From contig CAWBJP010000003.1 in the NCBI GenBank assembly GCA_963789165.1, positions 682,001 to 746,000 of the forward strand: 64,000 bases of DNA, written 5' to 3'. Positions 41,889 through 51,232 of this stretch are shown here, one piece after another. How positions within the stretch are numbered: position 1 is the stretch's first letter; every line of letters begins with the position of its first letter. The notes under the pieces were generated by a model. It saw nothing but the letters and a program-made list of their open reading frames with translations, was not told the DNA's origin and ran no database searches. Made by a program: the position numbers and the translations under genes. Source of the DNA: CAWBJP01 sp963789165. Lineage in GTDB: Bacteria > Actinomycetota > Acidimicrobiia > IMCC26256 > BP-133.

Positions 41889-43064
41889 GTGACCCGAGCC
41901 GAACCCGATCCGTTCGCCGGCGCCGCCTTCGAGACGCGGGCCATCCACACCGCCCAGGAACCGGACCCGGCCACCGGCGCCGTGGCGGTGCCCATCTACC
42001 AGACTTCGACGTTCGCGGCGGCGGACGTCGACCGGGACCAGCCCTGGACCTACTCCCGGGGCGGCAACCCCACCCGGGCGGCGCTGGAGGCCTGCCTGGC
42101 CTCGCTGGAGGGCGCGGGCCACGGGTTCTGCTACGCCAGCGGCCTGGCCGCGGAGGACGCCGTCCTGCGCCTGCTGCTGCGACCGGGCGACCAACTCGTG
42201 GTGCCCCGCGACTTCTACGGCGGGACCTACCGGCTCCTGGCCCGGGTGTGGGAGGCCATGGACGTGAGCTTCACCGCCGTCGACCTCACCGACGCCGCCG
42301 CCCTCGATGCCGCCTGGGAACCCACCACCCGTCTGGTGTGGGTCGAGTCCCCCACCAACCCCCGCCTGGACATCATCGACATCGCCGCCGTGAGCCGGGT
42401 CGCCCATGAGCGCGGCGGGCTGTGCGTGGTCGACAACACGCTGCCCTCGCCGTGGCTGCAGCAGCCCCTCGCCCTCGGCGCCGACATCGTGGTGCACTCC
42501 ACCACCAAGTACCTGGGCGGCCACTCCGACGTGCTCGGCGGCTTCGTCGGACTGTCCGACGACGGGTTGGCGCAACGCCTGGCGCTGTTCCAGAACGCCA
42601 CCGGGGCCGTACCGGGCCCCGTCGACTGCTTCCTCGTGCTGCGGGGGGTGAAGACGCTGGCGCTGCGGATGGAGCGCCACTGCACCAACGCCGCCGCCGT
42701 GGCCGAGATGCTCAGCACCCACCCGGCGGTGGCGTCGGTCCTCTACCCCGGCCTGCCCGACCATCCCGGCCATGACCTCGCCGCCCGCCAGATGCGCCAC
42801 TTCGGCGGCATGGTGAGCTTCGCCCTGACCGGCGGGACCGGGGCGGCGAAACGGTTCTGCGCCGCCACCCGCCTCTTCGCCCTGGGCGGGTCCCTCGGCG
42901 GCGTGGAGTCGCTGGTGGCCTACCCGCCCACCATGAGCCACTTCGCCATGCAGGGCACCGACCTGGCCGCCGACCCCGCCCTCGTCCGCCTCTCCGTCGG
43001 CATCGAAGCCCTCGACGACATCCTCGCCGACCTCTCCCAGGCCCTGGCCGCCACCTCCGACTGA
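41889..43064 (+). CDS. Cys/Met-metabolism PLP-dependent enzyme (cystathionine gamma-synthase/lyase family)
   Basis: A 391-residue trans-sulfuration enzyme. The family core is complete: YSRGGNPTRAALEACLASLE, GFCYASGLAAEDAVLRLL, VWVESPTNPRLDIID, VVDNTLPSPWLQQPLALG, and the PLP lysine in VHSTTKYLGGHSDVLGG. C-terminal GGVESLVAYPPTMSH is also typical. Whether it is a cystathionine synthase, lyase or methionine gamma-lyase cannot be decided from sequence alone. The GTG at 41889 is the start. It is coupled to the thiolase upstream. Confidence 0.9.
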   Translation: MTRAEPDPFAGAAFETRAIHTAQEPDPATGAVAVPIYQTSTFAAADVDRDQPWTYSRGGNPTRAALEACLASLEGAGHGFCYASGLAAEDAVLRLLLRPGDQLVVPRDFYGGTYRLLARVWEAMDVSFTAVDLTDAAALDAAWEPTTRLVWVESPTNPRLDIIDIAAVSRVAHERGGLCVVDNTLPSPWLQQPLALGADIVVHSTTKYLGGHSDVLGGFVGLSDDGLAQRLALFQNATGAVPGPVDCFLVLRGVKTLALRMERHCTNAAAVAEMLSTHPAVASVLYPGLPDHPGHDLAARQMRHFGGMVSFALTGGTGAAKRFCAATRLFALGGSLGGVESLVAYPPTMSHFAMQGTDLAADPALVRLSVGIEALDDILADLSQALAATSD

Positions 43065-43090
43065 CGCCGACCGCCGGTCGGCTCCCCCGC

Positions 43091-43137
43091 TGAACTGTGC
43101 TTCCGGAGGTACCTCCACGGTCCCTGCGGAAGCACAG
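43091..43137. repeat. 47-bp palindromic repeat, copy 1
   Basis: This copy lies between the trans-sulfuration gene and the AbiEi/DUF559 gene. Its outer arms CTGTGCTTCCG and CGGAAGCACAG are perfect inverted repeats, and the middle holds the 12-bp palindrome GGAGGTACCTCC followed by ACGGTCCCTG. It matches copy 2 at all but one base. Confidence 0.85.
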
Positions 43138-43176
43138 ATCGCAGTTCCTGTCACAGGTGGCTGGTTGGATGTGTCG

Positions 43177-44097
43177 ATGTCCGACAGGTTCTCCGCTTTC
43201 AATCGCATCTCGTCCCGACAGCACGGTCCAGTCACCAGAGCCCAGGCCCTGAAGGCGGGCCTGACCGCCCGTCAGATCAAGAGTCGGTCGGGGAACGGGC
43301 ACTTGCTGGTTCCTTACCGCGGCATTTACGTCCCCGCTTCCGCGCCTCCTTCCTATGCATGCGACGTCATGGCCGCCTGCCTCTACACCGACGGTCATGC
43401 GTCCGGGGCGTGCAGCGCCTTTCTCTGGGAGTTGCGGGGCTTCGAGTCGAAGCCGCCGGTGGAGGTCACGGTTCCCTACGGCCACTCCCACCATCCCTCT
43501 GGCCTCATCGTCCATCGCAGCCGCAACGTCGATCCCCGGGACGTGTGTACGAAGGACAAGATCCCCATCACCACGGTGGCGGCGACGCTGATCAACATCG
43601 CCGGCAATCACCCCGACCTGGCCGAGGGAGCGCTGAACGATGCCATCGTCAGGGCCAAGACCCGCCGGTACCGGATCGAGAACACTCTCGCCCGGGCTGG
43701 GACCAGGGGATGCGCCGGCGCCGTCCAGCTGCGCAAGCTCCTCGCCGAGCTTGACGTCCCCACGGAAAGCGCCCTGGAGGACGCCTTCCGGGACTTCATC
43801 CGACACTTTGGGTTGCCGGAGCCGAAACGCCAGGTGCCGATCGGGGGTGGCCGGTTCCGTCTCGATTTCGGGTGGCCCGAGATCAACTTCAGCGTGGAGA
43901 CGGACGGCGGCGCGTTTCACAGCTCGCCGGCTGATCGCCGGCACGATCGGGCGAAGGCGGCCCAGGCGCGTTCGGAGGGATGGACCGTGCGCCGCGTGTA
44001 CTGGCACGACGTCAAGGAGGGTGCCGATGGGCTGGCCGCCGACCTGAGCGCGGAGTTCGAGCTGCGGGGCCTGCGGCAGGTCCAGCGGGCGGCGTGA
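43177..44097 (+). CDS. AbiEi-like winged-helix plus DUF559 endonuclease-fold protein
   Basis: A 306-residue two-domain protein. The N-terminal helix-turn-helix (HGPVTRAQALKAGLTARQI, HLLVPYRGIYVPAS) matches the AbiEi antitoxin N-terminal domain. The C-terminal DUF559/Vsr-like region (RFRLDFGWPEINFSVETDG, then RRHDRAKAAQARSEGWTVRR) has the Asp, Glu and charged helix of a PD-(D/E)xK-type nuclease. Family members are common and multicopy in actinobacteria; their role is unclear, with no partner toxin here. In-frame TTG 43165 and GTG 43171 are alternative starts, since an AGGTGG lies at 43155-43160. The gene is bracketed by copies 1 and 2 of a 47-bp palindrome, which suggests a cassette. Confidence 0.8.
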   Translation: MSDRFSAFNRISSRQHGPVTRAQALKAGLTARQIKSRSGNGHLLVPYRGIYVPASAPPSYACDVMAACLYTDGHASGACSAFLWELRGFESKPPVEVTVPYGHSHHPSGLIVHRSRNVDPRDVCTKDKIPITTVAATLINIAGNHPDLAEGALNDAIVRAKTRRYRIENTLARAGTRGCAGAVQLRKLLAELDVPTESALEDAFRDFIRHFGLPEPKRQVPIGGGRFRLDFGWPEINFSVETDGGAFHSSPADRRHDRAKAAQARSEGWTVRRVYWHDVKEGADGLAADLSAEFELRGLRQVQRAA

Positions 44098-44101
44098 CCG
44101 G

Positions 44102-44148
44102 TGAACTGTGCGTCCGGAGGTACCTCCACGGTCCCTGCGGAAGCACAG
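44102..44148. repeat. 47-bp palindromic repeat, copy 2
   Basis: Copy 2 begins four bases after the AbiEi/DUF559 stop and differs from copy 1 only at position 11 (G for T). With flanking bases the arms extend to AACTGTGC/GCACAGTT with one internal mismatch. It lies between convergent genes and could also act as a bidirectional terminator. Confidence 0.85.
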
Positions 44149-44164
44149 TTGCCCCGGCGGCGCG

Positions 44165-44815
44165 TCAGGGGCGTGAACGTGAGATGGAGGCGGCGATGGC
44201 TTCGAGGGCGTCGGGAGGCAACGGCTTCGAGCCGCCGAGGGCGGCGGCCCGCCACTCGGCTTCGGCGCCTTCCTCCAGGGCGATCACCAGATTGGTGGCG
44301 GCGGCCGGATCGGGCCCGAAGGCGAGGAGGCCGTGGTTGCCGAGCAACACGGCTGCCGTGTGGGGCTCGGCCCCCAGGGCGGCGGCGATGCCGGCCACCG
44401 ACTCCGGTGACCCCCGGGGCGCCCAGGGCACAACGGGGACGTCGCAAGCCTGGCCGAAGCGGAGCATCCCTTCGTAGCGGGCCGGCAGGGCCCGCCCGGC
44501 CACGGCGAAGCCGGTGACGGCGGGCGAGTGGGTGTGGATCACCGCCCCCACCTCGGGCCGTTCCCGGTAAACGACGGCGTGCATGCCGACGATCTCGCGC
44601 GAGCCGGGCTGCAGGTTCCCGTCGTGTTCGGTGCCGTCGAGTCCGACGAGGGCGAAGTCGTCCGTGGAGATCCCGGCCAGCATCCCGGTGGCGGTGAGGA
44701 GCATCCGGTCGTCCGGCAGCCGGGCCGAAAGGTTGCCATGACCGCTGTGAGACATCACCCCGGCCGAGAAGAGGCGCTCGACGGCAGCCACCAACGCGTC
44801 CGCCCCAGTTTTCAT
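44165..44815 (-). CDS. Class II aldolase/adducin family protein
   Basis: A 216-residue zinc aldolase-like protein. Typical segments are GVMSHSGHGNLSARLPDD at the N-terminus, the zinc histidines in VIHTHSPAVTGFAV and a late His in LLGNHGLLAFGPD, with catalytic Glu/Asp in PGSREIVGMHAVVYRERP. Family members (fuculose-phosphate aldolase, ribulose-phosphate epimerase) split phosphorylated sugars; others are decarboxylases. The ATG at 44815 lies 19 bases after the dehalogenase stop, so it is the last gene of the dodecin operon. Substrate unknown. Confidence 0.88.
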   Translation of the reverse strand: MKTGADALVAAVERLFSAGVMSHSGHGNLSARLPDDRMLLTATGMLAGISTDDFALVGLDGTEHDGNLQPGSREIVGMHAVVYRERPEVGAVIHTHSPAVTGFAVAGRALPARYEGMLRFGQACDVPVVPWAPRGSPESVAGIAAALGAEPHTAAVLLGNHGLLAFGPDPAAATNLVIALEEGAEAEWRAAALGGSKPLPPDALEAIAASISRSRP

Positions 44816-44834
44816 CCCTTCAACAACCCCGGCT

Positions 44835-45815
44835 TCATTCTTTGAACAACCCCGGCCCGGCTGCGAGCTTACGAACCCACTCGGCCGCCAGCGCCTCCGG
44901 TCCCGGCCTTGCCCGCGCCGCCCCCGACCACCGGCCCAGCCTGGGAATCCACCCGGCCAGGGCGGCGCCGATCTCAGCGGCGGAGTCCTCCTGGACGAAG
45001 TGCGCGCCGGCCACCGTGACCTCGGTCTGGTTGGGCCAGGTCCGGCAAAAGTCCCGGGCCCGCCCGGTGAGGATGGCACCCGGCTCGGCGTTGACGAACA
45101 GCTTCGAGGGCGAAGCCGGCCCCGCCATCCACTCGCCATAGGCCTCCACCACCTCGACCACCTCGGCCGGTTCGCCCTCGATGGGGAGCTGCCGGGGCCA
45201 CGTGAGGGTCGGGCGGCGGCCCTCGCCCGCCTCGGCGAAGGGCCGGCGGTACTCCGCCATCACATCCTCGGCCAGAGGCTTCAGCACGGACCCGGGCAGC
45301 ACCCGTTCCACGAAGACGTTCTTTTCCAGCACGACCTCCTCACCGGCCGGCGACCGGAACACACCGAAGATGTTGCGGGCGTTGTCCGGCCAGTCGGCCC
45401 AGGTGACGGGACACACGATCCCCTCCATGTAGGCGATGCCGGCCACCGCCCGCGGATGCCGGCGGGCCCAGTCGAACCCGAGCGCGGAGCCCCAGTCGTG
45501 CCCCACCAGCACGATGCCGCCCGCCGCTTCGATCCCCACCGCCTCGAACCAGGCGTCGAGGAAGCGGGAGTGCTCGGCGAAGGTGTAGCGGTCGGGACCG
45601 GAGGGCTCGAGCTTGTCGGAGTCCCCCATGCCGATCAGGTCCGGTGCCAGACACCGGCCCAGGCCGGACAGGGCGGGGATCACCCCCCGCCAGAGGAAGC
45701 TCGACGTCGGGTTCCCATGCAGGAGAACGATGGGCCGCCCCTCCCCCTCCTCCACGTACGCCATCCGCTGGCCGAGGACCTCGACGAACTGCTTCTCGCC
45801 CATGATCAGAGTCAC
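44835..45815 (-). CDS. dhaA: Haloalkane dehalogenase
   Basis: An alpha/beta hydrolase very similar to Rhodococcus DhaA. It shares VEVLGQRMAYV, LLHGNPTSSFLWRGVIP, CLAPDLIGMGDSDK, the nucleophile elbow GHDWGSALGFDWARRHP with Asp and the halide-binding Trp, MEGIVCPVTWADWP, LPIEGEPAEVVEVVEAYGEW and the catalytic His in AGAHFVQED. It hydrolyses carbon-halogen bonds of alkyl halides. A 30-residue C-terminal extension is unusual. The GTG 45815 overlaps the upstream stop (GTGA); ATG 45803 is four codons later and equally plausible. It is co-transcribed with an F420-type oxidoreductase and a dodecin. Confidence 0.9.
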   Translation of the reverse strand: MTLIMGEKQFVEVLGQRMAYVEEGEGRPIVLLHGNPTSSFLWRGVIPALSGLGRCLAPDLIGMGDSDKLEPSGPDRYTFAEHSRFLDAWFEAVGIEAAGGIVLVGHDWGSALGFDWARRHPRAVAGIAYMEGIVCPVTWADWPDNARNIFGVFRSPAGEEVVLEKNVFVERVLPGSVLKPLAEDVMAEYRRPFAEAGEGRRPTLTWPRQLPIEGEPAEVVEVVEAYGEWMAGPASPSKLFVNAEPGAILTGRARDFCRTWPNQTEVTVAGAHFVQEDSAAEIGAALAGWIPRLGRWSGAARARPGPEALAAEWVRKLAAGPGLFKE

Positions 45816-46840
45816 CCGACCAGTTCGGCCACCGCCCGTAGCAGCGGCACCGGGCCGGAGACGAGCATGGTGGTGACCACCGTCTCCTTCCAGGCTTCGA
45901 GGTCGTCGCGGATCTTCTCCGGCGGGCCGATCAGCGCGAACGCCTCCACCATCTTGACGGGGATGGAAGCGCTGGCCTCTGCCTTGTCGCCGGTGAGATA
46001 CAGCTCCTGGATGCGGTCGGCCTCGGCCTCGAAGCCGGCCCGGGCGATGGCGTCGTAGTGGAAGTTGGCGCCCTTGGCGCCCATGCCCCCGGCGTAGAGG
46101 GCGAGAAACGGTCGCACCATGTCGGCCGCCCTCTCGACGTCGGGGTTGATGACGACCGGCACCATGGACACCACCTCGAAGTCCGAAGCGGGGCGCAGAT
46201 CGGGAGCGCGCCGGCCGAACCCCTCGGCCAGGCGCTCCCGGTACCAGGCGTCGTCCCGGGGGGACATCAGCATGGCCACCCAGCCATCGGCGATCTCGGC
46301 CGAAAGGGCCACGTTCTTCGGCCCCTCGGCCCCCAGGAAAATGGGCAGGTCGGCCCGCCGGGGGTGGATGGTGGACTTGAGGGCCTTGCCCAGGCCGGTG
46401 CCGCCCTCGTACGGCAGGCTGTAGTGGTCGCCGGCGAAGGTGACCGGCTCCTCCCGCCGGATGGTCTTCCGCACGATGTCGACGTACTCCCGGGTCCGGG
46501 CCAGGGGCTTGGGATAGGGCTGGCCGTACCAGCCCTCCCCCACCTGGGGACCGGACGCCCCCAGGCCGAGGATGAAGCGGCCCTGGCTCAGGTGGTCCAT
46601 GGTCATGGCCGCCATGGCGGTGGCCGTGGGCGTGCGGGCGGGCATCTGGCAGATCCCGGTGCCCAGGCGCATCCGGCTCGTCTGGGCGCCCCACCAGGCC
46701 AAGGGCGTCAGGGCGTCGGAGCCGTACGCCTCGGCCGTCCACAACGAGTCGTAACCGAGACGCTCCGCCTCGCCAACCGCCTCGGCAGTCCCTGCCGGCG
46801 GGCCCGATGACCAGTAGCCGATCCCGTAACCGAGCTTCAC
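45812..46840 (-). CDS. LLM-class F420-dependent oxidoreductase
   Basis: A 342-residue luciferase-like barrel starting at GTG 46840 (reads VKLGYGIGYW). Core segments are GYDSLWTAEAYGSDALTPL, RMRLGTGICQMPARTPTATA, GRFILGLGASGPQVGEGWYG and LPIFLGAEGPKNVALSAEIADGW, a combination typical of F420-dependent members such as those acting on xenobiotics or alcohols. It overlaps the dodecin stop at its start (GTGA) and the dehalogenase start at its end (GTGA), so three genes are translated as a chain. A role in reducing or oxidising products of the neighbouring dehalogenase is inference. Confidence 0.9.
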   Translation of the reverse strand: MKLGYGIGYWSSGPPAGTAEAVGEAERLGYDSLWTAEAYGSDALTPLAWWGAQTSRMRLGTGICQMPARTPTATAMAAMTMDHLSQGRFILGLGASGPQVGEGWYGQPYPKPLARTREYVDIVRKTIRREEPVTFAGDHYSLPYEGGTGLGKALKSTIHPRRADLPIFLGAEGPKNVALSAEIADGWVAMLMSPRDDAWYRERLAEGFGRRAPDLRPASDFEVVSMVPVVINPDVERAADMVRPFLALYAGGMGAKGANFHYDAIARAGFEAEADRIQELYLTGDKAEASASIPVKMVEAFALIGPPEKIRDDLEAWKETVVTTMLVSGPVPLLRAVAELVG

Positions 46841-47052
46841 TCCCCACCCGCGTACTTGAACGACAACTTGACCTTGGCCCGGTAGGCGACGACCCGGCCC
46901 TCTTCGATCTGCATGTCCATCTGGGTCACCTCGGCGATGCGCAAGTCGCGCAGGCTCTGGCTGGCCCGCTCGACGGCCGCCGCCGCCGCCCGCTCCCACG
47001 ACTCGGAACTCGTACCGACCAGCTCGATGACCTTGTAGACGCTCTCGGCCAC
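46837..47052 (-). CDS. Dodecin (flavin-binding)
   Basis: A 71-residue flavin-storage protein. The dodecin pattern is complete: YKVIELVGTSSESWERAAAA, with the flavin-stacking Trp, then ASQSLRDLRIAEVTQMDM, with the Gln, and the strand RVVAYRAKVKLSFKY. Family proteins form dodecamers that hold flavins such as FMN, riboflavin or lumichrome. It heads the operon with an F420-type oxidoreductase, a dehalogenase and an aldolase, and lies downstream of an operator-like palindrome at 47128-47143. Confidence 0.92.
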   Translation of the reverse strand: MAESVYKVIELVGTSSESWERAAAAAVERASQSLRDLRIAEVTQMDMQIEEGRVVAYRAKVKLSFKYAGGE

Positions 47053-47127
47053 AGATGCCTCGCTTTCCGGGGGCCCGGGGGGTTCCCCCTGACAACCACT
47101 GAGGAAACTGCCACCCTAGTTCTGGGA

Positions 47128-47143
47128 TCCGTACCGGTACGGA
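47128..47143. promoter_or_regulatory. Operator-like palindrome TCCGTAC-CG-GTACGGA
   Basis: Perfect 16-bp inverted repeat in the 172-base divergent interval between the dodecin operon and the patatin-like gene. The same half-sites occur at 53127-53142 with centre CA. The arm length suits a TetR-like dimer. Confidence 0.6.
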
Positions 47144-47224
47144 GGCGTCTGGGAACGAAAGTGCTTACTTTCGCGTGAGGGGCTTCGGCCCTGTTCCGCG
47201 CGAAGGGCGGGGGAGGCGAGGGCG

Positions 47225-50200
47225 ATGGAGTTCGGCACGGGCACGAAGGCGTCCTCCCTTCCGCGCCCGCGCGCCCGCCAGGAGCTGCGCCTCGCCCTGG
47301 CCATGCGCGGCGGGGTGAGCCTGGCGGTGTGGATCGGCGGGGCGGTCTCGGAAATCGAGCGCCTCCGCCGTGCGGGGGCCGGCTCCAGCGGCGATCCCGT
47401 GTACCGGAGCCTGCTCGACCTGGCCCACTACTCGACCGTGGCGGTCGACGTCCTGGCCGGCGCCAGCGCCGGCGGCCTCAACGCCGCCGTCTACGCCGCC
47501 GCTCAGTGCCACCGCTTCGACATCGGCAAGATGCGCGACCTCTGGACGATGCTCGGCGACATCGAAACAAGCTCGCGGGCCACGACCAGTGCCGGCCGGG
47601 CCGCCGAGAACCCCGGCGGGATCGAGAGCGAGGCCCAGAGGAACCAGCGGAGGCAGGAGGCGCTCCGACCTCCGTCGATCCTGGACGGCGACGGCTACTT
47701 CTACCCCGTGCTGGCCTCCCGCCTGGCCACGTTCATCACCGAGGGAGGAGCCGACCACATTCCGCCCGTGCATCAGCTGAGCCTCGTCCTGTCCGCCACC
47801 CTGTACGAGCCCCGGGAAATCCGGCTGTTGCTCAACCGGCACAACAAGGTGACCGAGACGGGGTCGGAGGCCCTCTTCCGTTTCCGCAAGGGTCCCGGGC
47901 AGGACGACCTGGCCGCCAACGGGTCGGCGGGGCAGCTGGCCAAGCGTCTGGCCATGGCCGCCCGGGCCACCTCGTCGTTTCCCATCGCCTTCGAGCCGGC
48001 CAACATCCCGGTGGGCATGATCGGCCAGGACGACCCGGGCCCGAAGGCAGGGCAACGCCGAGCCCGCTAGCTCTCCCGCTGGCCATGAGCGGAGGGGCTC
48101 GACTACTCCAGGACCTTCGAGCTCCCCGGTGGTCGTCCCCAGGGCGTCGTGAAGGTGATCGACGGCGGGACCCTCGACAACATCCCGGTCACCGCCGCGG
48201 TGCGCGCCATCGTCGACTCGGCGGCCGAGGGACTGACCGATCGCTGGCTCCTCTACCTCTCGCCCAGTCCCCCGGACCCGACCCCGGACCGACCTCCCGG
48301 CGCCGACGCCCGGCTCGGCTCTCCCCGGGCCATCGCCACCACGTTGCGGAGCCTGCAGGCCCGCTTCGGGGTCGAGTCGCTGCTGGCGGACGTCCACGAG
48401 CTCGAAGCCGTCAACCGGACGACCTGCCAGCGACGCCTCACCATGGCCGCCGCCTTCGGCGGTCTCCGCCCCACCGACCCCGTCTCCCGGCTGACCGAAG
48501 CCAGAGATGACCGGACCGTCGAGCTCGCCGCCATCTGGACCGAACTCGACGTCACCGCGGTGGCCGACGCCCTGCGCAAGCCGCAAGCGGGAGACGCCCT
48601 CGCCGCCGGGCTGACGGTCGCGCCCCTGACCGGCTGGTGTGACGAGCACGAGTTGGGCCTCCGGGACGCGCTCGCCGGCGTGTTGAGCACCTCCGACGAG
48701 GCGCCGTGGAACAGCAACAGTTGGCTCGGGCAGCTGGCCCGGCTCCTGGTGAGTTGGGCCCGTGATCTCGAAACCCGCGTCATCGACGCTGATCTCGAGG
48801 ACACGGGACACATCAAGGCCCGCGCCTACCGGCTCGGAACCATGGCAGCCGCCCTGGAACGGGCCCAGCGCCGCCGGTGGCTCAAGGCCGCGCAGACCAG
48901 AAACCCCACCGTCAAGAGGACGACGGTGGAGCAGTGGGCCCAGGGAACCTCGTCGGACATGCTCCGGTACGTCCCCACCACCTTCGCCGCCCAGATCCCC
49001 GACGTGCTGGCCTGGACCTCGACGGGGGCGGCGAGGTCGAACCCGGCCGACCCGCGAACGCCGAACCCACCGGATCCGCTGAACAGGTGGGTGGACGAGT
49101 TGACCGACAACCTGGAGCAGGGCGGTGACCGGGATCTCAGCCAGGCCCTCTGGCGGGCCGGCTGCCACGTGGCCCAGGACCTCACGGAGCTGGGCGCCCG
49201 GGCACCCGCGCCGCCGGCGGGCACCTCGAAGGGCGGGTCGGAGATCTTCGCCCTGCTCGACCAGCTGGCGACGCCCGACGAACTGACCCAGGGCCTCGAA
49301 AGCGCCGTCACCCTCTGCGCCCCGCTGGCCCTGCTCGGCCCCGCCCCCGACACTGAGATCCGTTTCGCCCAGCTGACCGGCAACGCCCCGACACCCCTCG
49401 ACAAGGTCTTCGAGAACCTGAAGAAGAACCGGGCGAAGGGCCGGGGAAAGCGCAAGGGGAATCCCAGCCCGGATGCTCCGCTGCGGGCCTCGGACAAGCT
49501 CTGCGGAGACGAGCTGGGCAACTTCGCCGCCTTCCTGTCCGCCAAATGGAGAGCCAACGACTGGATGTGGGGCCGCCTGGACGCGGTGGCCACGCTCGTC
49601 GACAACCTCCTCGATCCTGAGCGTCTGGCGGAGCTGGCCCTGGCCCCCGACGGCCCAGCGTCGTTCACCGCCTCCCTCGACGAACTGGTGGACCAGATCG
49701 GCCAGGTGCCCGCCGGCTGGGAGCGTCTCCCGGCACCCCCGGAGCTGTGCGACCTGCCCGGGGTACCGGAGCTGCGCGACCGGCTCGCGGCCGGTCCCGG
49801 CACGGACGCGGCGGGATGGGACCAGTGGGTCCAGGCCGTGCACCAGTTCCGGGATCACGTCGTTCTCGTCCTGCAGTGGGAGATCCTGGCCTCCGAGTTG
49901 CCGGTGGTGACGCACGCCGACCACGACCCCCCTCAGGGTCAGGACCCGCAGCCGGACGAGCCTTCGTCGCGACCCGCTTCACTCAACGCGGTCCAGGCCG
50001 AGGCGATGGTGCGGGACTACGACGTGGGCCTCCAGGGCCTGGAGGACATCGGCGACGAGCGCCGGGTCCGCCTCTTCCTCCGCGCCGCCCTCGTCGCCTT
50101 CGGGGCCCTCCGCCCCGACGGCAGCTCCGGGCGCGGCCGTCGCCGGTCGGTACGCGGCGACGATGCTCAAACCCCTCTACCTCATCGCCGTCTTCGTCGC

Positions 50201-51232
50201 CGCCAGCGCCAGGCGCGGCCTGTTCGTGGCCGCCATCGCCCTCGGTGCGATTCAGTCCACCTACTGGCGAGCGCGAGAAGAGCTTCCACCTCCCGGGCTG
50301 GCGGTCATGGACGCTGTTGGTGCTCGGACTCGCCGCCGTGGTGGCGGTCCTGCCCCGAGCCCGAGAAGCTGCCCCGCCTCGTGCTGGCGGGCAGCCTGGC
50401 CGGAGTCGCGTTGCTCTTCGGTCTGTGGTCCGGCGGAGGTGCGTGGGCGTCAGCCAGCCTGTTGGCCTTCGGTCTCGCCGCGGCCCCGGGGTGCTCTGGC
50501 GGAGCCACCGGAAGACGGCCGGCGGAGAAGGGCGGCAAGGTGTCGTCTGGCGACCAGGCCATGTACGCCACCACCATCCTCGCCGCCCTGGGCGGGGATC
50601 GTCGCCGGTGGGCTCCGCACCATGTGCCACTCGGCCCGCTGCGACGACTGGCCGTCCTTCGCCGTCTCCTTCGTCGTCCTGCTGCTGGCCGCCCTCCTGG
50701 TGGCGGGCACGGGCACGTTCTGGATGAACGGGAAGAGCCGCATCCTGGTCCTCCTCCTCGTGGTCGGCGCCTACGCCGGTACGGCGGCGCCCTTCGCCCG
50801 GGAAGGGATGGCCCGGCTGGGTTCCGGTGCTGTCCTCACTGGCGGCGGTGGCCACCGCGGCCGGACTCGCCCTGGTCGCGGCGCTGGACAGCTGGCGGCT
50901 GGCCCAGGCGTGTGGGAAACGATCCCGGTCCCTGGGGCGGCTCGGCCTCGCGCGCCGCTCGATGCGGCCGGGCGTCGCTCTGGCCCTCGCCCTTTCCTCA
51001 GCTGGCCCGGGTCCCGTGGCCCCGGGGCGCCTGGATCCTTCTGGCCGTGGCCGCCGCCGGCTACTCCCTCACCGTGCTCGCCACCTACGTCGACGTGCTC
51101 CGGCCGCGGCCGAACCGGGACGGGTCCGTGGCCGGGGCGAGCAGCCCGACCCGGGCGGGGCGCCCCATCCGCGCCGCGGCTGCGCCACCTCCACCGGCCG
51201 AACCTGCCGGGGTCCCTGCGCCCAGTACCTAG
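47225..51232 (+). pseudogene. Patatin-like phospholipase with DUF3376 and membrane C-terminus, repeatedly frameshifted
   Basis: A product of about 1330 residues if six or more shifts are repaired. The first frame (47225-48070) begins with the patatin oxyanion region (LALAMRGGVSLAVWIGGAV) and the nucleophile serine in LAGASAGGLNAAVYAAA. The dyad aspartate, in VIDGGTLDNIPVTAA at about 48160, is in another frame, so a shift lies between 48028 and 48090. The long helical DUF3376-like region continues to about 50110. Beyond, hydrophobic segments such as KPLYLIAVFVAA, AVSFVVLLLAALLVAG and AWILLAVAAAGYSLTVL occur in alternating frames, breaking near 50120, 50265, 50350, 50590, 50820 and 50950. The intact protein would be a membrane-tethered lipid hydrolase. 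Many closely spaced indels suggest sequence error rather than decay. Confidence 0.75.

Noticed and set aside
43091..44148. CRISPR-like pair of repeats
   Set aside because: Only two copies, 1 kb apart and separated by a gene, with internal palindromes; not a CRISPR array.
47165..49924. 919-codon minus-strand frame opposite the patatin gene
   Set aside because: It is longer than any single patatin piece only because the patatin gene is frameshifted; no motifs of its own.
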